Shown here piece by piece: positions 6,561-6,854 of a stretch of 6,854 bases of DNA (positions are counted from its first letter, which is position 1; every line of letters starts with the position of its first letter). The translations under genes were made by a program, and so were the position numbers. This DNA is from Caldifarciminota bacterium 4484_100 (GTDB taxonomy: Bacteria > Hydrothermota > Tepidihabitantia > SM23-42). The stretch spans positions 1 to 6,854 of the forward strand of contig MUKB01000113.1 in NCBI GenBank assembly GCA_002049785.1. The letters are read 5' to 3'. The notes beneath the pieces were generated by a model. The model saw only the letters and a list, made by a program, of their open reading frames with translations. It was not told the origin of the DNA and ran no database searches.

Positions 6561-6631
6561 TTTTCCGTCCTGAGTTAACACATTTCCGCAGTAAAAAAGA
6601 CATAAACCCTATACTGAGGAATTTCAGGATT

Positions 6632-6739
6632 TCTGGTTTTTCTGGTTTGTCTCGTTTGTCTGGTTTTTCTGGTTTTTCTCGTTTATCTCGTTTGTCTGGT
6701 TTATCTGGTTTGTCTCGTTTGTCTGGTTTATCTGGTTGA
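6632..6739 (+). repeat. 9-bp tandem repeat array, 12 units
   Basis: Twelve head-to-tail 9-bp units of TCT[G/C]GTTT[T/G/A]. Positions 4 and 9 vary and the rest are constant, except in the last unit (TCTGGTTGA), which decays at its end. There are no spacers. The same unit lies in inverted orientation at 3697-3741. Because the period is a multiple of three, the minus strand is open and reads as a KPD/KRD/KPE repeat, which is probably incidental. Confidence 0.92.
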
Positions 6740-6776
6740 AAAGATTGAGACACTGAAACAAGTTCATTGTGACAAC

Positions 6777-6831
6777 ATCATTTGAGATTCTGAAATGATA
6801 CTGAGATTCCTCAGCACAGGGTTCAGAATGA
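6777..6831 (+). repeat. dispersed repeat, copy 2, with nested palindromes
   Basis: The core at 6790-6816 matches 3746-3772 at 26 of 27 positions. Around it are perfect inverted repeats: ATTCTGAA (6787-6794) with TTCAGAAT (6822-6829), inside which CTGAG (6801-6805) pairs with CTCAG (6810-6814). A competing pair, ATCATTT (6777-6783) and AAATGAT (6793-6799), overlaps it. The outer arm is absent from copy 1, so copy 2 looks more complete. Such palindromic intergenic elements, often ending in GAATGACA, recur in many bacterial genomes; that link is from memory. Confidence 0.75.
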
Positions 6832-6854
6832 CAATGTTATCATCCAGAATCAAG

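Larger units (their letters stand above)
6561..6854. other. gene-free repeat-rich region after ruvB
   Basis: About 294 bp downstream of ruvB hold no convincing gene. 6561-6631 contains no recognised element and no clear GC-rich hairpin with a T-run, so an intrinsic terminator for the operon is not supported. Then come the 9-bp array (6632-6739), a segment CTGAAACAAGTTCA (6753-6766) that is nearly self-complementary, and a dispersed repeat with nested inverted repeats to about 6831. The final bases look like the beginning of another degenerate repeat cut by the window end. Confidence 0.7.

Noticed and set aside
6632..6739. Possible CRISPR array
   Set aside because: Units are 9 bp, contiguous and without unique spacers, and no cas genes are present.
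6520..6753. Minus-strand reading frame encoding a DKPDKRDKPEKP-type repeat protein
   Set aside because: It is simply the 9-bp tandem array read in triplets, and it begins with no good ribosome site and runs into the ruvB 3' end. The related array at 3697-3741 is too short to encode anything.
1..6854. A new defence, mobile or regulatory gene system
   Set aside because: All long convincing genes are housekeeping or a membrane enzyme of a known superfamily; there is no nuclease-effector pairing, transposase, integrase, reverse transcriptase or toxin-antitoxin pair.

Overview
This window is a moderately AT-rich stretch of a bacterial chromosome with housekeeping content: de novo purine synthesis and Holliday-junction processing. 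It also carries an uncharacterised membrane enzyme and two repeat-rich intergenic regions. The proteins diverge from model-organism versions, Lys and Ile are frequent, and one clear start is TTG. The combination suggests a deep-branching, probably uncultivated Gram-negative-type lineage. The WOR-3/Stahlbacteria or FCB neighbourhood is only a guess; no marker here settles it.

Layout. Positions 1-1322 (+): a good sigma70-like promoter sits so close to the first ATG that the transcript would be nearly leaderless. It drives a small two-repeat protein resembling the DUF6982 family, which overlaps purC (SAICAR synthetase) by 8 bp. Positions 1371-3533 (-), convergent with purC: a roughly 720-residue membrane protein with a spermidine-synthase-like domain between two multi-pass membrane blocks. 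Its SAM-binding-type glycine loop is present, but the usual catalytic Asp of the DSSDP-type motif is Asn. Positions 3534-3870: a gene-free region with small hairpins, a 20-bp direct repeat, a short array of 9-bp repeats and a dispersed repeat, ending in the promoter of the next operon. Positions 3871-6560 (+): yebC-ruvC-ruvA-ruvB, tightly packed. yebC is broken, missing about 28 conserved codons near the N-terminus with a frame change. RuvC, RuvA and RuvB look intact with all key motifs. Positions 6561-6854: a second gene-free region with a 12-unit array of the same 9-bp repeat in the opposite orientation, then a second copy of the dispersed repeat in the same orientation.

How the genes work together: RuvA binds the four-way junction, RuvB drives branch migration and RuvC resolves it. 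yebC commonly lies beside the ruv genes in bacteria. purC and the small upstream gene look co-transcribed and possibly translationally coupled. I found no defence system, mobile element, CRISPR array, tRNA or rRNA. The points most worth checking are the yebC deletion, the altered active site of the membrane aminopropyltransferase-like protein, and the repeats on both sides of the yebC-ruv operon.
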